A stretch of 64,000 nucleotides of DNA from an uncultured Fodinibius sp. (GTDB taxonomy: Bacteria > Bacteroidota > Rhodothermia > Balneolales > Balneolaceae): assembly GCA_913056235.1 (NCBI GenBank), contig CAJXMW010000005.1:248001-312000 (forward strand). The letters run 5' to 3'. The stretch's first letter is position 1, and every line of letters starts with the position of its first letter. A program made the position numbers and the translations under genes. The notes below the pieces were generated by a model. It had not been told where the DNA came from and made no database searches. It saw nothing but the letters and a program-made list of their open reading frames with translations. Shown here piece after piece: positions 52,813 to 62,061 of this stretch.

Positions 52813-52827
52813 ATGGAATATAAAAAC
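52813..52827 (+). repeat. Right attachment repeat (attR) forming the start of the J-domain gene
   Basis: ATGGAATATAAAAAC, codons 1-5 (MEYKN) of the downstream gene, identical to attL at 44066. The integrase appears to target the conserved start of this gene and rebuild it on insertion. Confidence 0.88.
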
Positions 52828-53850
52828 TATTACGACATACTTGGTGTCAGCAAAAATGCCTCTCAAGACGAGATAAAAAAGGCATATCGTAAGAAAGCGG
52901 CCAAATATCATCCCGACAAAAACCCCGATGATCCCTCGGCCGAAGAAAAATTCAAGGAGGTCGGCGAAGCCTATGAAGTGTTAAAAGACCCCGAGAAGCG
53001 TAAACTTTACGACCGGGTGGGCAAAGACTGGAAGAAATACCAACGAGCCGGCGGCAGTACCGACGGATTTGACTGGTCGGATTACGCCCAGCAAGGGGGT
53101 GGTCGCGGCTTTGGTGGCCAACAGCAATACCAAAAAGGCTTTGACATTAACGATCTTTTTGGGGGCGGTGCCCGTGGACAAGCCAGCGGTCGTGGCCAAG
53201 GCAGCCCATTCTCCAGTTTCTTCGAAACAATTTTTGGCGGTGGAGATGCCAGCATGTTTGAACAGGCTCAGCAACAAGGTCGTAGTCAGCAGCGAGGCCG
53301 TAGCCGTGGCTTTCAGGCCAATACCCGCCAACGCCAACAGCGAACAAAGAAAAATATCAAAGCCGAGGTGACGATTTCGCTGCAGGAAGCTTATGACGGC
53401 ACATCGCGGAAACTGCGCGTGGGCGGTGAAAAGATGAAAGTAAAAATTCCGGCCGGTATTAAAGACGGCCAGCGACTAAAGCTTAAAGGCAAAGGATCCA
53501 GCAAAGTGCGCGGCGGCACACGTGGCGATTTGTATTTAACCGTGCGTGTTGATATGCCGGAAGGCTATGAACGCAAAGGCAAAAACATCTACTACGATCA
53601 TCCAGTAGATCTTTACACAGCAGTACTTGGTGGCGAAACGGTCGTCAATACACTTGGCGGACGGGCCAAGATAAACATCCCGGCCGGTACCTCGGGCGGC
53701 AAACTATTTCGTCTGACCGGAATGGGTATGCCCGAATTCCGAAATCCCTCTAATAAAGGAGACTTTTTAGTACGTATCCAAGTGCAAGTGCCTGAAAACT
53801 TATCCGACGAGGAAAAAGAGTTGTTCCAAAAGCTTGTGCAAAGCACATAA
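52813..53850 (+). CDS. cbpA: CbpA-like J-domain co-chaperone (no zinc finger)
   Basis: The protein has 345 residues. The J-domain (1-72) has the HPD motif (His33-Asp35). A Gly/Gln/Phe-rich linker runs about 75-175 ([10 protein letters not shown] type). The two beta-barrel C-terminal domains (about 180-340) include [20 protein letters not shown] and ETVVNTLGG. There is no Cys-rich zinc finger, so it is a type II Hsp40 rather than canonical DnaJ. It stimulates Hsp70 ATPase. Its original upstream region now lies 8.7 kb away at 43,950-44,065, cut off by the element. Confidence 0.9.
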   Translation: MEYKNYYDILGVSKNASQDEIKKAYRKKAAKYHPDKNPDDPSAEEKFKEVGEAYEVLKDPEKRKLYDRVGKDWKKYQRAGGSTDGFDWSDYAQQGGGRGFGGQQQYQKGFDINDLFGGGARGQASGRGQGSPFSSFFETIFGGGDASMFEQAQQQGRSQQRGRSRGFQANTRQRQQRTKKNIKAEVTISLQEAYDGTSRKLRVGGEKMKVKIPAGIKDGQRLKLKGKGSSKVRGGTRGDLYLTVRVDMPEGYERKGKNIYYDHPVDLYTAVLGGETVVNTLGGRAKINIPAGTSGGKLFRLTGMGMPEFRNPSNKGDFLVRIQVQVPENLSDEEKELFQKLVQST

Positions 53851-53851
53851 T

Positions 53852-55252
53852 CTAGTATAGATTGCGACTGAAGTAGTAACGAAGTCCTAAGCCGGCACTC
53901 CAGTTAAATCTGCGAGCATCTAGTGTTGCATCACTTTGGGTATTCCCCTTATGCGTCAACGTAGAATTCAACGAAAGCGTAAGAGAAAGGCTGTTTTCCA
54001 GGTAGTAGCTAAAATTATTATTCAGCAATAACCGATTGGTCCATTGCGAAAATACATCACCTCCCCCTATAGAAAAACCCTCGAGTTTCGAACGGCTGTA
54101 AATATTGGATAGCTCCGAGCGAAACAGAAATCGATCAGATACATTCCAAAGGTAATTTACACCAGCCTGAAGGCTCAGACTCCGCTTTTCCTCGAGCGTA
54201 TTTGAATCTCCATCTCTGAGCGGATAGCTAAGCATTGCATTTCCAGTAACACCCCACTGCTGCGTGAGCGAAATATTTTCGTACCAACGTCCATCTACAA
54301 ACAAGCCAGCACGTTTCCTGATATATTTACTGCGATCAACCGTGCTGTTTTCTTCCGTTCGATCTAGATCGTTCTGATAATCAAACTCCGCTCCACCGAT
54401 CACTTCCCATCCCTCAAGCCTAGTTCCTATCGCTTCATTAAGCACATCGGTAAGGTACAGCATGTCAAAGGTATTCAGCGAGCTTATATTGGGAGACATT
54501 GCCTCATCCATATCGCTCCAGAAATATTTCTCGGGTCGGTCGTAGGTTTGCTGGTAGCCATTGTAGCGGGTAAACTGATCGGCAGCCCCCTGTATATCCT
54601 GGCGACTAAAATCAAAACCGCCATTAACTGCTTTTGCTCGTTCTTCAAGACGTATCGCCCGGATATTGGGATTCACATTTCTAACGCGTCCAAAGCCATA
54701 TCCTACGCGAGGGGTAGCGCTGAAATTGCGATCATAACTGATATTTTTAGCATCAAGTCCGGTATCATCAAAATTTTCTCTTTTACTACTTACATAATCG
54801 AGAGCCATATTCACTTCTCCCAAAAGAAATGATCGGTTCGTAATATACTCCCGTAAATCGGTTGAAAAATCGATATCAAAATAAAAATCCCGTCTTTTTC
54901 TTTCGGTATCTGAAGAACTTGAACTGGAGCTTTGGACTACCCCTATATAGCGCGTGTCCACCGAAGTATTGAGGTTAAAAATTCGTTCCTCCGACTCCCG
55001 GAACAATCGATAGGTTGGCTCAATACTAAAATCACCGTTCCTCCTAACGTTTTTTGTATCCCCGACCTTTACATCTTGTCCCGTTCCACGGGCATCGAAA
55101 TCCAGGTAGAAGTTAGAATAGCCCCAGTCGGGCAGCCGGTAATCCAGCAGCGGCTCAATATTATCAGGATTGGAAAAACCCACCGACTCTTGGGCAAAAA
55201 CGGAGGGTACCGAACAGAAAACCAGGACAACACAAATAGCGAAATATCTCAA
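53852..55252 (-). CDS. Outer-membrane beta-barrel protein
   Basis: The protein has 466 residues. Signal peptide RYFAICVVLVFCSVPSVFA (about 2-20). The mature part alternates polar and hydrophobic residues in about 16-18 strand-like segments and ends in a terminal aromatic (LRYYFSRNLY), the usual outer-membrane insertion signal. A Ser-rich loop (SSSSSSSD) lies near 112-119. It lacks a plug domain, so it is not a TonB receptor. The substrate is unknown. The stop lies 1 base beyond the convergent J-domain gene's stop. Confidence 0.82.
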   Translation of the reverse strand: MRYFAICVVLVFCSVPSVFAQESVGFSNPDNIEPLLDYRLPDWGYSNFYLDFDARGTGQDVKVGDTKNVRRNGDFSIEPTYRLFRESEERIFNLNTSVDTRYIGVVQSSSSSSSDTERKRRDFYFDIDFSTDLREYITNRSFLLGEVNMALDYVSSKRENFDDTGLDAKNISYDRNFSATPRVGYGFGRVRNVNPNIRAIRLEERAKAVNGGFDFSRQDIQGAADQFTRYNGYQQTYDRPEKYFWSDMDEAMSPNISSLNTFDMLYLTDVLNEAIGTRLEGWEVIGGAEFDYQNDLDRTEENSTVDRSKYIRKRAGLFVDGRWYENISLTQQWGVTGNAMLSYPLRDGDSNTLEEKRSLSLQAGVNYLWNVSDRFLFRSELSNIYSRSKLEGFSIGGGDVFSQWTNRLLLNNNFSYYLENSLSLTLSLNSTLTHKGNTQSDATLDARRFNWSAGLGLRYYFSRNLY

Positions 55253-55371
55253 AATAGATGAATTTAATTAGCAGTTGCTTACAAATAAGAAAGATGAGGA
55301 AGCTTGTCGATCACATATTAATGCGATTTTCGCTGATGGTCAGATAAACCATTGCGCGCAAGTAGCTTACT

Positions 55372-55752
55372 CTAAGATACGATGGGGCGTTTTTTGAAAT
55401 CCCTAAAGTTAACATAGAACGAAATGACCACCGCCAGGAAGAAAAGGACGGCCGTTCCCACATCCACCACAGCCGCATCGAGGTTAATGCCGGTCAGCTG
55501 CTGAATCAGAAACTTGATATAGGAGTTGGGCATGTCGGTATACCCAAGCTCGCGGCGCACCATCCAGTGCCAGTGCGTGCAGGGACAATATCCAAAGCCG
55601 AACCAAATGCCTAAACCAAACCACGAAAACGCAGTAAGCAACAGGATAGCTAAATTCCAGCGGCGGGTGGTCTTCCAGATCCATCCCAACAGATTAAACA
55701 GGATGAGCGCGGTATGGAAAATGATAAAGAAAACATTGAGCAACGCATACAT
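55372..55752 (-). CDS. DUF2784 family membrane protein
   Basis: The protein has 126 residues with four membrane segments (about 4-22, 32-52, 60-70, 98-118). The conserved segment WKTTRRWN..., GFGYCPCTHWHWMVRRELG (about 52-70) matches DUF2784. Function unknown. It is a minus-strand gene divergent from the S1/P1 nuclease gene. Confidence 0.85.
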   Translation of the reverse strand: MYALLNVFFIIFHTALILFNLLGWIWKTTRRWNLAILLLTAFSWFGLGIWFGFGYCPCTHWHWMVRRELGYTDMPNSYIKFLIQQLTGINLDAAVVDVGTAVLFFLAVVISFYVNFRDFKKRPIVS

Positions 55753-55857
55753 AGCTATGCTGCAAATTGATGTTAAAACATAAAGATAGCTGTTTACCTT
55801 TCTGCTAAAACTACTGATATTTGTTACCGCTTAAAATTATCATCTAATGAGGCTATT

Positions 55858-56631
55858 ATGTTTTTTATTATCCTGTTCTCGGTACTTCTTTTGATTCCCA
55901 ACGGCCACACAAATGAGGCCATGTGGGGACAAAACGGGCATCGCATTGTTGGCGATATTGCTGCCAACTACCTGACGCCGGAAGCGCGTGAAGCGGTGGA
56001 TAGCATACTTGGCCCTACCTCGATGGCTATCGCCAGCACCTGGATGGACAGGATTAAGTCTGATCCCGCCTACGACCATACCCACGACTGGCACTGGGTT
56101 ACCATACCTAATAACAAAACCTATGCTGAGACCGAAAAGAATCCGAACGGAGACCTTATTAATAGTCTGCGAACTATTATTCATGAGTTGAAAAGCCAAA
56201 GTTTATCGGCTGAAGAGGAGACTAAAAAACTAAAGATGCTTATTCATCTTATGGGCGATATCCATCAGCCCCTGCATGTAGGCAATGGCAAAGATCGTGG
56301 CGGCAACGAGACCAAGGTGGAATGGTTTTATGATGAGTCAAACCTGCACCGCGTGTGGGACACCGAGATGATTGATGACACCAAGCTTAGCTACACTGAG
56401 TTTTCAACAGCTATTAATCATCCCACCGAGGAGCAGATAAACAAATGGCAAGACTCCAAGGTGATTGACTGGGCCCGGGAATCAAAACAGCTGCGGGACC
56501 AAGTGTATGACCTGCCGGAAGATCATCAAATTGGATATGAGTACCAGTATAAAAATCGTGATCTGCTGGACCGACGTCTGCTTAAGGCCGGGGTACGACT
56601 AGCGGGAGTATTGAATGAAATTTATGGGTAA
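55858..56631 (+). CDS. S1/P1-type secreted nuclease
   Basis: The protein has 257 residues. A signal peptide of about 22 residues ends just before Trp in MWGQNGHR, and the mature N-terminal Trp is the zinc ligand typical of the family. Further zinc ligands occur in DPAYDHTHDWHWV (about 70-82), LIHLMGDIHQPLHVG (about 128-142) and NLHRVWDTEMI (about 161-171). It hydrolyses single-stranded RNA and DNA, in the periplasm or outside. It stands alone on the + strand. Confidence 0.94.
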   Translation: MFFIILFSVLLLIPNGHTNEAMWGQNGHRIVGDIAANYLTPEAREAVDSILGPTSMAIASTWMDRIKSDPAYDHTHDWHWVTIPNNKTYAETEKNPNGDLINSLRTIIHELKSQSLSAEEETKKLKMLIHLMGDIHQPLHVGNGKDRGGNETKVEWFYDESNLHRVWDTEMIDDTKLSYTEFSTAINHPTEEQINKWQDSKVIDWARESKQLRDQVYDLPEDHQIGYEYQYKNRDLLDRRLLKAGVRLAGVLNEIYG

Positions 56632-56705
56632 TTACCCTGTCAAACCTTACAATTGATCTAATTTGATCTGATTACGAAGCTCCAGCTTCGTAATCAGATA
56701 TGAAA

Positions 56706-57242
56706 TTAACCAAACACTTCGTCCATGACTTCTTCATGGATATCCATTGCCTGCTCACCCCAGAGTACGAAGCGTATCAACTCGACCGACGATAATCCTG
56801 CTGCTGTTTCCTTGACCGTCTCAAAAGCTACGGTAGCAGCATCCTTCATGGGATATCCGAAAGCCCCGGTGGATATGGAAGGAAATGCAATGTGGCTGAT
56901 GGCGTTATCTTCAGCTAGTCCCAACGCATTTTTGTAGCAGTTGGCCAAGATCTCGTCCTCCGGCTTATCGCGGCCATACACCGGTCCAAGGCAATGAATA
57001 ACATACTCATTGGGTAAGTTATGTCCGCCGGAGATTACCGCTTGCCCGGGCTTGATCGGTGCCATCGAACGCGTCTCCTCGGCCAATTCGGGTCCGGCGG
57101 CACGATGGATCGCTCCCGCTACCCCACCACCGGTTCGCAGCTCTGCATTAGCCGCATTTACGACCGCGTCAATATCTTCTTGGCTTGCGATGTCACCTCT
57201 TTTTAGTTCAATTTTGACTCCTGAAATAGTTGTTTCTGTCAT
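56706..57242 (-). CDS. Macrodomain protein (ADP-ribose / O-acetyl-ADP-ribose hydrolase type)
   Basis: The protein has 178 residues, one macrodomain: DAVVNAANAEL with the substrate-orienting Asn (about 25-35), GGGVAGAIHRAAG (about 38-50), HCLGPVYG, and ISTGAFGYP (about 121-129). This pattern is the MacroD/YmdB class that removes ADP-ribose from proteins or hydrolyses O-acetyl-ADP-ribose. It is convergent with the S1/P1 gene; no ADP-ribosyltransferase partner is nearby. Confidence 0.92.
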   Translation of the reverse strand: MTETTISGVKIELKRGDIASQEDIDAVVNAANAELRTGGGVAGAIHRAAGPELAEETRSMAPIKPGQAVISGGHNLPNEYVIHCLGPVYGRDKPEDEILANCYKNALGLAEDNAISHIAFPSISTGAFGYPMKDAATVAFETVKETAAGLSSVELIRFVLWGEQAMDIHEEVMDEVFG

Positions 57243-57635
57243 AACTCCTCCACATTTTTATTATGATATAGAAAAACACAAAAGACCAACAGCAAATTTA
57301 AATCTTGATTCACAGGTAGTACGGAAATTATTACTGCTTCTGGTTCTATCACGGTGGGCCGGACAAATCGGCCCAACCCAATGATACGGGTTCGTGTCTC
57401 CTTTCGCTTATCCCAAAAGTAACAATCACAACTTAAAATACTTATTCTGTCAAAGAGGCTCCCGATGTAACCCGATATGGCAGTCGGCGTACCAATTTAG
57501 CAGGTTCCGCTAAAAAGCGTCAGCTTTTAAAACCATTGCCCTGCTATTTAGGCATATTTTGGGGATCGGTACGGTATTCGCAACTATTATTAGTGAAACG
57601 ATCAAAAAGAATTTTCAACTAACGTATTATCTGCT
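57243..57635. other. Gene-free upstream region of clpB
   Basis: This 393-base interval holds no supported gene. It contains the inverted repeat GGGCCG...CGGCCC near 57357-57376. No CIRCE or sigma-32-type heat-shock promoter can be placed with confidence. Confidence 0.4.
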
Positions 57636-60269
57636 ATGAATTTAGATAAGTTGACACTCAAAGCACAGGAGGCCGTAAAATCAGCAGTAGACCTCGCCTC
57701 CAACAACAATCATCAGGCAGTAGCCCCGGCCCATATTTTAATGGCTTTTTTGTCTGATTCAGACAATGTAGTTAACACGATTTTAAACAAAATTGGGGTA
57801 CGACTGCCTCAACTCAAAACAGAACTGGAACAGCGCATCGATAAGCTACCCGTAGTTAAGGGGGCTTCGGTATCCGGACAGTATTTGTCCAACGATTCCA
57901 AAGAAGTATTCGACAAGGCCCAGGAGTCGGCTGATAAGCTGGGGGATGAATACATTAGTTCCGAACATGTCCTTATCGGGATGGTAGACTCCAAAAGCGA
58001 AGCCGGCAACCTCTTGAAGCAGAAAGGGGTTAAAAAAGACGATGTGCTCAAAATTCTTCAGGATGTCCGCGGCTCGCAGAAAGTGGATGATCCCAATGCC
58101 GAAAGCCGTTATAATGCCCTCAAAAAATATGGTCGTGACCTTAACGAGCAGGCCGAAAAGAATAAGCTCGATCCCGTTATTGGACGTGACCAGGAAATTC
58201 GGCGCATTATGCAGATACTATCGCGGCGGACCAAAAACAACCCTGTGCTTATTGGCGAAGCAGGAGTTGGTAAAACTGCTATTGCCGAGGGACTAGCCCT
58301 GCGCATCAACAAAGGCGATGTGCCCGAAAGCCTCAAAACCAAACGCATTGTAGCTCTTGACATGGGCGCCCTGATGGCTGGTACAAAATTCAGAGGGGAG
58401 TTCGAAGAACGCCTTAAAGCTATTGTAAATGAGGTGCAGGAATCCGAAGGCGAAATAATCCTTTTTATCGATGAAATTCATACTCTGGTGGGAGCAGGTG
58501 CTACCGAAGGGGCCATGGATGCTGCCAACATCCTAAAACCCTCACTGGCTCGCGGTGAACTGCATGCCATCGGTGCTACCACGCTGGATGAATATCGGAA
58601 ACATATTGAGAAAGACCGTGCCCTTGAGCGACGCATGCAGAAGGTGCTCATTAACGAACCTACGGTCGAAGATACCGTATCAATTCTGCGTGGACTCCAA
58701 GAGCGGTACGAACTACACCACGGCGTAAAGATTCGTGACGAAGCCCTGGTAGCTGCCGCAGAGCTTTCTCATCGATACATCAGCGATCGTTTCCTGCCAG
58801 ATAAGGCAATCGACCTGATTGACGAGGCTGCATCCCGACTACGACTGGAAATTGATTCCATGCCCGAAGAACTGGATCAAGTAGAGCGCCAAATTCGTCA
58901 GCTCGAGATTGAACGCGAGGGTTTGAAACGCGATCAAAATGAAGAGAAGATTGAAAATATTGAGAAAGAATTGGCTGATCTCGAAGAGAAGCGCAACACT
59001 ATGCGCAATCAATGGGATACCGAACGGGATCTCATCAAGAAAACGCGCGATCTGAAACAGGCCATTGAAACTTCACGTAACCAGGCCGAAAAAGCTGAGC
59101 GCGAAGGCAATTACGAAAAGGTCGCTGAGCTGCGATACGGCACTATCAATCAGCTAGAAAATGACCTTGAGGAAACCAAAGAAGAGCTGGAAGAAGTGCA
59201 GGAAGGTCGCGCCATGTTGAAAGAGGAGGTTGAATATGAAGACATTGCCGACATCGTTTCGCGATGGACCGGCATCCCGGTAACAAAGATGTTGCAAAGT
59301 GAACGCGAAAAACTCGTCAACCTGGAAGAAGAGCTACACAAGCGCGTGGTAGGACAAGATCCCGCCATAGAAACTGTATCGAACGCCGTACGACGATCGC
59401 GCGCCGGCTTGCAGGATGCCCAACGTCCGATTGGCTCATTCTTCTTCCTCGGTTCAACTGGGGTGGGTAAAACCGAACTGGCCCGCTCGCTGGCCGACTT
59501 CCTTTTTGATGACGAAGACGCGATGGTCCGCATAGACATGAGTGAATATATGGAGCGCCACAGCGTAAGCCGACTGGTCGGTGCGCCTCCTGGCTATGTG
59601 GGTTACGATGAAGGCGGACAACTGACCGAAGCCGTACGCCGCAAACCCTACTCGGTTATCCTGCTGGATGAAATCGAGAAAGCACATGCCGACGTGTTTA
59701 ACATGCTACTGCAAGTGCTGGACGAAGGACGACTAACCGATAACAAAGGAGTGACGGTCGATTTCACAAATACGATCATCATCATGACTAGTAATATCGG
59801 CTCGCACCTTATTTCGGATAAAATTGAGGAAACCGGCGGCGAATTTACTGATGAGGTGTACAACAAGCTTCAAGACCAATTGATGGATCAGCTCAAGAAG
59901 CAGATACGTCCGGAATTCCTAAACCGAGTGGATGATATCATCGTCTTCCATCCGCTGGAGAAAGAACACATCCGCAAAATTGTGGATATCCAGTTGCGAC
60001 GTGTCCACAAGATGCTCGACAAAAAGGATATCAAGCTGTCCATTTCCGACAACGTCAAAGACTGGCTGGCCGATCGCGGTTACGATCCCGTCTATGGTGC
60101 TCGTCCGCTGAAGCGACTCATCCAGACCAAAATCATCGATAAGCTGGCTACCGAGCTCATCAAACGCGAAGAGGAAGGCGAAACCAAATTCGAGGCTACC
60201 CTCAGCAAGGATGGAGAAAGCATCGAATTCGCTGAAGTCTATGACGATGCCGAAGCGTGGGCAGATTAA
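57636..60269 (+). CDS. clpB: ClpB disaggregase
   Basis: The protein has 877 residues. N-domain (1-145), first AAA+ domain with [13 protein letters not shown] (about 206-218), middle coiled-coil domain (about 400-535, rich in Glu/Arg/Lys) typical of ClpB, and second AAA+ domain with [13 protein letters not shown] (about 605-617). [13 protein letters not shown] lies near the end. With DnaK and DnaJ-type proteins it rescues aggregates. It fits with the hsp20, degP and cbpA genes in the window. Confidence 0.97.
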   Translation: MNLDKLTLKAQEAVKSAVDLASNNNHQAVAPAHILMAFLSDSDNVVNTILNKIGVRLPQLKTELEQRIDKLPVVKGASVSGQYLSNDSKEVFDKAQESADKLGDEYISSEHVLIGMVDSKSEAGNLLKQKGVKKDDVLKILQDVRGSQKVDDPNAESRYNALKKYGRDLNEQAEKNKLDPVIGRDQEIRRIMQILSRRTKNNPVLIGEAGVGKTAIAEGLALRINKGDVPESLKTKRIVALDMGALMAGTKFRGEFEERLKAIVNEVQESEGEIILFIDEIHTLVGAGATEGAMDAANILKPSLARGELHAIGATTLDEYRKHIEKDRALERRMQKVLINEPTVEDTVSILRGLQERYELHHGVKIRDEALVAAAELSHRYISDRFLPDKAIDLIDEAASRLRLEIDSMPEELDQVERQIRQLEIEREGLKRDQNEEKIENIEKELADLEEKRNTMRNQWDTERDLIKKTRDLKQAIETSRNQAEKAEREGNYEKVAELRYGTINQLENDLEETKEELEEVQEGRAMLKEEVEYEDIADIVSRWTGIPVTKMLQSEREKLVNLEEELHKRVVGQDPAIETVSNAVRRSRAGLQDAQRPIGSFFFLGSTGVGKTELARSLADFLFDDEDAMVRIDMSEYMERHSVSRLVGAPPGYVGYDEGGQLTEAVRRKPYSVILLDEIEKAHADVFNMLLQVLDEGRLTDNKGVTVDFTNTIIIMTSNIGSHLISDKIEETGGEFTDEVYNKLQDQLMDQLKKQIRPEFLNRVDDIIVFHPLEKEHIRKIVDIQLRRVHKMLDKKDIKLSISDNVKDWLADRGYDPVYGARPLKRLIQTKIIDKLATELIKREEEGETKFEATLSKDGESIEFAEVYDDAEAWAD

Positions 60270-60283
60270 GTGAGTTTACAGTG

Positions 60284-60309
60284 GGCAGTGATCAGTTATA
60301 ATCACTGCC
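60284..60309. repeat. Perfect 9-bp hairpin after clpB
   Basis: GGCAGTGAT (60284-60292) and ATCACTGCC (60301-60309) with an 8-base loop. It lies 14 bases after the clpB stop. No T-run follows, so it is not a canonical terminator; it belongs to the CAGT-type intergenic repeats seen near 41400 and 41540. Confidence 0.7.
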
Positions 60310-60324
60310 TTACTGTTCACTGTC

Positions 60325-60404
60325 TTACTGCAAAAGATTCTTAGGATTCAGCCGTTTTAAATCGTCTGAAATAAACTCACGTCCGTCGCGGACTTTTACT
60401 CATC
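60325..60404 (-). pseudogene. 3' remnant of a second M29-type aminopeptidase gene
   Basis: The minus strand reads KVRDGREFISDDLKRLNPKN then LLQ and a stop, close to the C-terminus of the intact aminopeptidase at 62062 (KVREGREFVADDLKGLNPEN then LL). The frame breaks just before this block (GATGAGTAAAAGTC against GATGACGAAAAAGTC). Only about 23 codons survive between clpB and the amidase gene. It shows a duplication followed by loss. Confidence 0.75.
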
Positions 60405-60488
60405 TGTTTCCCAAGCTCCTGCTTGGCAAACCTATCTTGGTAATACTCACACCCTCCCCGATCCTCGGGTCCAGCTTTTAAATCCCCC

Positions 60489-61973
60489 CTACTTTACTAG
60501 CACCATTTGCTGCACATCCGATTCGTCCCCAAACTGTACCCGGCAAAAATAAATCCCGGAAGCATAACCAGCAGCCCGCCACGTCTCCGAATGGGTACCA
60601 GCCTCATAATAGTGGTCCGTTAATTCGTGCACCATCCGCCCAGAAGTATCCCAAACCGTAATACGCACATTCCCGGGATGATCAATGGAAAAAGTGATGT
60701 TTGTCTCTTCAGAAAAGGGATTTGGATAATTATCCTGAAGCATAAAACCCGTTGATATCTCAGACTGTTCGGTTTGTTCGCCTACTTTTTGTTCAACATT
60801 TTCACGGATTTCCGGAAGCCGTATATACAGGTTTTCACCCGGGCAAAGGGTACTGCATCCATCCCGATGACCGCTAATAGTAAACAAATTGAGACCACTC
60901 CAGGAGTGATAATCCCGTGCTGTAGGATCAATATTCTTTTCATCAGATTTCCAGGCCAACAACTCCTCCAATGAGCTTTGAGTATCGGTGGTTGGCCTTG
61001 TTTGTTCAAAATTGCCCATCATACAAACATCCATCGTATTGGAATTAGTACCACAGAAATGAGCACCCATCACCTCATCATCCCCATTAATCCAGCCACG
61101 TCCTTGATAAATCACTCCATTGGGATCTACGAGCCAGTTATAGCCAATATCACTCCAACCATTGGTGTTGACATGATAATCCCAAATGCTGCGAACCACG
61201 GCTGGCCAGTCGGATGAGGTGTTGGTCCCCGCTGAGTGATGCACAATTTGGTGCGTCACGTCTGTCAGCGACACTGGTCCACTTGGCTGCTGCCCATCAG
61301 GACAATCCCAGTCGGTGCGCGATACATACTCCGGCATCGGATAATCCTCCTTAGCCTGTTCACCTGGTTTCGGATGCCCTTCCGATTTTTGATGTATTTT
61401 TTGGAGCTTATCCGTTGCGGTGGCTCCGGGACTGGTAAAGGAAAGGTCGATAGATCTCAGCCGAAACTGCTGCACGCCTGATGAAGACGGCAACACAATT
61501 CGAAACTGCAGAAAGTTCGTATCTTTCGAAAGATACTGCAGCCCACCAACCAGCGTATCACGGCTGGTCGTCAGGTGATCATCTTTATCAATCACCGACC
61601 ATTTGGTCCACTGCCCGGCATTTACCGCAGACCGGAGATCTATGCGTATGTCTTTAAACTTTGTGGGGGACTCACCGAACACCAGTTGGCTGCCCACCGC
61701 TAAAAAAGGCTCTATCCGATCAACTGGGACCGCAATTTCGTTGGACATCAGCACGGCACGTTTTGAGGAATCGGCAGCCTTAACCCCTCCCTTGACCTGT
61801 ACAATATTCTCAGCTGATTTTAATTGCTCAGTTCCAAAATTAAGCTGAACATGCTCGGTTCTAATCGCTGTAGAATCTTCCTTCCAGCTGCTGGTAGACT
61901 GCGCATCAGCAAACTGGCTTGTAATAACCAATGCGAACAGCAAAAGAGCATACGTCTTAAAAGATGAAGGCAT
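60489..61973 (-). CDS. Secreted N-acetylmuramoyl-L-alanine amidase (PGRP-like) with C-terminal sorting domain
   Basis: The protein has 494 residues from ATG 61973, the start that gives the signal peptide (YALLLFALVITSQFADA). The central Amidase_2/PGRP domain (about 215-385) has zinc-ligand motifs HQIVHHSAGT, GYNWLVDPNGVIYQGRGW and SGHRDGCSTLCPGE. The C-terminus (about 413-494) is a type A sorting domain (DNYPNPFSEETNITF ... GIYFCRVQF ... MVLVK), used by the type IX secretion system in many Bacteroidota. It would cut amide bonds in peptidoglycan outside the cell. Confidence 0.93.
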   Translation of the reverse strand: MPSSFKTYALLLFALVITSQFADAQSTSSWKEDSTAIRTEHVQLNFGTEQLKSAENIVQVKGGVKAADSSKRAVLMSNEIAVPVDRIEPFLAVGSQLVFGESPTKFKDIRIDLRSAVNAGQWTKWSVIDKDDHLTTSRDTLVGGLQYLSKDTNFLQFRIVLPSSSGVQQFRLRSIDLSFTSPGATATDKLQKIHQKSEGHPKPGEQAKEDYPMPEYVSRTDWDCPDGQQPSGPVSLTDVTHQIVHHSAGTNTSSDWPAVVRSIWDYHVNTNGWSDIGYNWLVDPNGVIYQGRGWINGDDEVMGAHFCGTNSNTMDVCMMGNFEQTRPTTDTQSSLEELLAWKSDEKNIDPTARDYHSWSGLNLFTISGHRDGCSTLCPGENLYIRLPEIRENVEQKVGEQTEQSEISTGFMLQDNYPNPFSEETNITFSIDHPGNVRITVWDTSGRMVHELTDHYYEAGTHSETWRAAGYASGIYFCRVQFGDESDVQQMVLVK

Positions 61974-62061
61974 AGAATGTGCTATCACGGTAAACTTGCG
62001 TTGATGAACGAGTCGGTTTATTAGATATTCAGGCAAGTGGTTGCGATAGGATTACCGTTTA

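Larger units (their letters stand above)
44066..52827. mobile_element. 8.76-kb integrative element inserted at the start of a J-domain gene (satellite-like)
   Basis: The ends are marked by a perfect 15-bp direct repeat ATGGAATATAAAAAC (44066-44080 and 52813-52827), 19 of 21 identical if AACA to the left is included. The right copy is the first five codons of the J-domain gene; the left copy is preceded by what was probably that gene's original upstream region. Inside: integrase next to the left end, HTH protein, SF3-like ATPase, small zinc ribbons, a lone HK97-type major capsid protein, cargo near the right end. No terminase large subunit, portal or tail gene is seen. A phage satellite is the best reading. 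Confidence 0.85.
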
